Assembly (NCBI RefSeq): GCF_002699985.1
Contig: NZ_LKBT01000012.1
Location: 313,449 to 377,448, forward strand
Source of the DNA: Pseudomonas sp. ICMP 561
GTDB lineage: Bacteria; Pseudomonadota; Gammaproteobacteria; Pseudomonadales; Pseudomonadaceae
Direction: 5' to 3'
DNA length: 64,000 bases
This document shows positions 61,963 to 64,000 of the stretch, piece after piece. Below the pieces are notes generated by a model. That model ran no database searches. It was not told the DNA's origin and saw nothing but the letters and a program-made list of their open reading frames with translations. The first letter of the stretch is position 1, and each line of letters starts with the position of its first letter. A program made the translations under genes and the position numbers.

Positions 61963-63604
61963 AGACGCGCTCCTTGAAAGGGTCGATGCCGATACGCTGG
62001 TAAGTGTCGATAAAGCGCTCGTCTTCGTTACGTTTTTCAACGTAAACGTCGATCAGCTTCTCGATCACGTCCGGCATGGCGTCCTGGGCGAAGGAAGGGC
62101 CGAGGATCTTGCCCAGACTGGCGTCACGACTCGCGCTGCCACCCAGGGAGACCTGATAGAACTCTTCGCCTTTCTTGTCCACGCCCAGAATGCCGATATG
62201 GCCGACATGGTGGTGACCGCATGCGTTCATGCAACCGGAAATGTTCAGGTCCAGCTCGCCGATGTCGAACAGGTAATCCAGGTCGTCGAAACGGCGCTGG
62301 ATGGATTCGGCAATCGGGATCGACTTGGCGTTGGCCAGCGAGCAGAAATCGCCGCCAGGGCAGCAGATGATGTCGGTCAGCAAACCCACGTTAGGGGTGG
62401 CGAAGCCTTGCTCACGCAGTTCCTGCCACAACGTGAACAGTTGAGACTCCTCGACGTCGGCAAGAATAATATTCTGCTCGTGAGAGGTACGCAGTTGGCC
62501 AAAGCTGTAACGATCGGCCAGATCAGCGACGCCATCGAGTTGCTTGTCGGTCAGGTCGCCCGGTGCAACACCGGTAGGCTTGAGGGACAGGGTAACGGCG
62601 ACATAGCCCGGCTTCTTGTGGGCCAGGGTGTTACGCGTGCGCCAGCGAGCAAAGCCAGGATGCTCCTGATCCAGTTTCGCCAGCTCTGCGCTGAAATCCT
62701 CCAGCGCTTTGTATTCAGGATCGACGAAGTGTTTGGAGACGCGATGCACTTCAGCTTCGGTCAATGTGGTCTGGCCGCCACGCAGGTGGGCCATTTCCGC
62801 CTCGACTTTCTCGGCGAAGACTTCCGGTGTCAGTGCCTTGACCAGAATCTTGATCCGCGCCTTGTACTTGTTGTCACGACGGCCGTAGCGGTTGTAAACC
62901 CGCAGGATCGCGTCGAGATAGCTCAACAGGTCCTGCCACGGCAGGAATTCGTTGATAAAGGCGCCAACGACGGGCGTACGGCCAAGACCACCGCCAACCA
63001 GAACACGGAAGCCAAGCTCGCCTGCTTCGTTACGAATCGGCTCCAGGCCAATATCGTGAACTTCGATGGCGGCGCGGTCACTGGTGGAGCCGTTGATCGC
63101 GATCTTGAACTTGCGCGGCAGATAGGCAAATTCCGGGTGGAACGTTGTCCATTGACGGACAATTTCACACCATGGTCGCGGGTCAACCAACTCGTCAGCC
63201 GCTACGCCGGCGAACTGATCAGTGGTGACGTTGCGCAGGCAGTTGCCGCTGGTCTGAATGGCGTGCATCTGCACCGTTGCCAGCTCAGCCAGGATATCGG
63301 GGATGTCCTCCAGCGCGGGCCAGTTGAACTGAACGTTCTGCCGTGTGCTGATGTGCGCGTAGCCCTTGTCATAATCGCGAGCGATTTTTGCCATCATCCG
63401 TGCCTGGCGTGAAGTCAGCTGGCCGTAAGGCACAGCCACGCGCAGCATTGGCGCAAAACGCTGGATATAGAGGCCATTTTGCAGGCGCAGCGGGCGAAAC
63501 TCTTCTTCGCTGAGTTCTCCCGCGAGGTAGCGTCGGGTCTGATCACGGAACTGTTTTACACGGTCCTCGATGATCCGCTGGTCGTACTCGTCGTATACGT
63601 ACAT
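61946..63604 (-). CDS. cysI: Assimilatory sulfite reductase, hemoprotein (nitrite/sulfite reductase family)
   Basis: 552 residues from the ATG at 63604 (AGGA 7 nt upstream). It reduces sulfite to sulfide for cysteine synthesis. The siroheme-[4Fe-4S] cysteines are in 'CCPGGDFCSLANAK' (C-x5-C) and 'ISGCMNACGHH' (C-x3-C); the family repeats 'YAHISTRQNVQFNWPALEDIPDIL' and 'SFGQLRTSHEQNIILADV' are present. It is the ferredoxin/NADPH-type enzyme used by Pseudomonas with DUF934 in place of CysJ. It is divergent from a small membrane protein gene across 280 bp, where CysB-type control would act. Confidence 0.95.
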   Translation of the reverse strand: MYVYDEYDQRIIEDRVKQFRDQTRRYLAGELSEEEFRPLRLQNGLYIQRFAPMLRVAVPYGQLTSRQARMMAKIARDYDKGYAHISTRQNVQFNWPALEDIPDILAELATVQMHAIQTSGNCLRNVTTDQFAGVAADELVDPRPWCEIVRQWTTFHPEFAYLPRKFKIAINGSTSDRAAIEVHDIGLEPIRNEAGELGFRVLVGGGLGRTPVVGAFINEFLPWQDLLSYLDAILRVYNRYGRRDNKYKARIKILVKALTPEVFAEKVEAEMAHLRGGQTTLTEAEVHRVSKHFVDPEYKALEDFSAELAKLDQEHPGFARWRTRNTLAHKKPGYVAVTLSLKPTGVAPGDLTDKQLDGVADLADRYSFGQLRTSHEQNIILADVEESQLFTLWQELREQGFATPNVGLLTDIICCPGGDFCSLANAKSIPIAESIQRRFDDLDYLFDIGELDLNISGCMNACGHHHVGHIGILGVDKKGEEFYQVSLGGSASRDASLGKILGPSFAQDAMPDVIEKLIDVYVEKRNEDERFIDTYQRIGIDPFKERVYAANN

Positions 63605-63884
63605 ATAGGTCCTGTTCTCAGGCAATTACCACAGCAAATCTGCGCGCACGGCCGCGCACTCCTTACGGAGCCGGGGGAAGATACCAGTTTGCGGATATAC
63701 GCAAAAGTGGCGTTTACATATATGCAAATAGCTAAAAGTGATAAGCATTCGGTCTGACGCCCTTAACCCTGCTTGTGGTAAGGGCATCCCTCGGCTTTAC
63801 TAGGGTCGAGTCTGACCTGAAATGACCAAAGACTCATTGTTTGATCCGTGCTGCCACTAATAAAACAGACAAGAGGCAATGTGT

Positions 63885-63995
63885 ATGAGCAATCACCCGA
63901 AAATGTCCAGAAAAGATAGCCATGTCGACGCCTGGGCTATCTTCTTCATTATTATCCTCGTTATGGGCGCGGCCTTATTCTGGGTCAGTCACTAA
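63885..63995 (+). CDS. Small single-helix membrane protein (36 aa)
   Basis: The ATG at 63885 is preceded by AGAGG. A basic N-terminus (MSNHPKMSRKDSHVDAW) leads into one transmembrane helix (about residues 17-34, AIFFIIILVMGAALFWV) ending in SH. It is too short for automated callers but has good translation signals and sensible composition. The arrangement resembles small membrane subunits or regulators; no function is assigned. It reads divergently from cysI, and the window ends 5 bp after the stop. Confidence 0.65.
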   Translation: MSNHPKMSRKDSHVDAWAIFFIIILVMGAALFWVSH

Positions 63996-64000
63996 TAATC

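Noticed and set aside
61877..63412. Long open frame (511 codons) on the plus strand opposite cysI
   Set aside because: It lies wholly antisense to a well-supported sulfite reductase and the DUF934 gene, has no recognisable domain, and its residues reflect the codon bias of the opposite strand.

Overview
The window looks like chromosome of a fluorescens/syringae-lineage Pseudomonas. The evidence is the gene content (a complete mannitol operon in the order known from P. fluorescens, nhaR, pbpG, sohB, a DUF934-cysI pair, a puuB-like oxidase), the typical Pseudomonas inverted REP pairs (GTAGGAGC.., GTGGGAGC..) between genes, and moderately high GC. No replication origin, rRNA operon, CRISPR array or intact prophage was found.

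Layout. 1-10.2 kb is ordinary core sequence: the end of an aldehyde dehydrogenase, pbpG, small envelope proteins, a frameshifted shikimate-dehydrogenase-like gene, yceH, a DUF1993 gene, nhaR, a TerC-family gene, a C39-peptidase-like lipoprotein whose nucleophile position is Ser, and a puuB-like oxidase. At 10.4 kb a tRNA-Val(GAC) gene marks an integration site. It is followed by 11-bp tandem repeats and the 3' half of a tyrosine integrase, then by a wreck of IS66 and IS3 remnants to 12.1 kb. From there to about 22.8 kb lies an accessory region of orphan genes: three paralogous 68-79 residue proteins, a leucine-rich 511-residue protein, a chemoreceptor, a stand-alone gvpU-like gene, a Nudix hydrolase and several small unknowns.

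22.9-26.6 kb carries a GAF-GAF-GGDEF-EAL protein. 26.8-36.4 kb is the mannitol/polyol system, all on the minus strand: mtlR activator, then mtlE-F-G-K (ABC importer), mtlD (dehydrogenase), xylB/mtlY and fructokinase mtlZ. Mannitol or arabitol is imported, oxidised to fructose or xylulose, and phosphorylated. A strong hairpin sits between mtlE and mtlF and a REP pair between mtlG and mtlK.

36.7-39.4 kb holds cobF and a receiver-glycosyltransferase pair. 39.7-49.9 kb is a dense signalling block: a CHASE3-GAF hybrid kinase with three receivers, CheR, CheB, a receiver-kinase and a lone receiver on the plus strand, then a translationally coupled two-domain KaiC-like ATPase and hybrid kinase on the minus strand. 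There is no chemoreceptor, CheA or CheW, and no kaiA or kaiB. This is the most system-like unexplained unit in the window.

50.2-57.4 kb is lipid and cofactor housekeeping: a dienoyl-CoA isomerase, nudC, a TSUP permease, SDR, ACAD10-like kinase, SCP2, a histidine phosphatase and sohB. 57.5-61.2 kb encodes a 1205-residue LRR protein ending in a NEL-type E3 ubiquitin ligase domain, a likely host-directed effector. The window closes with DUF934-cysI (sulfite reduction) and a 36-residue membrane protein.
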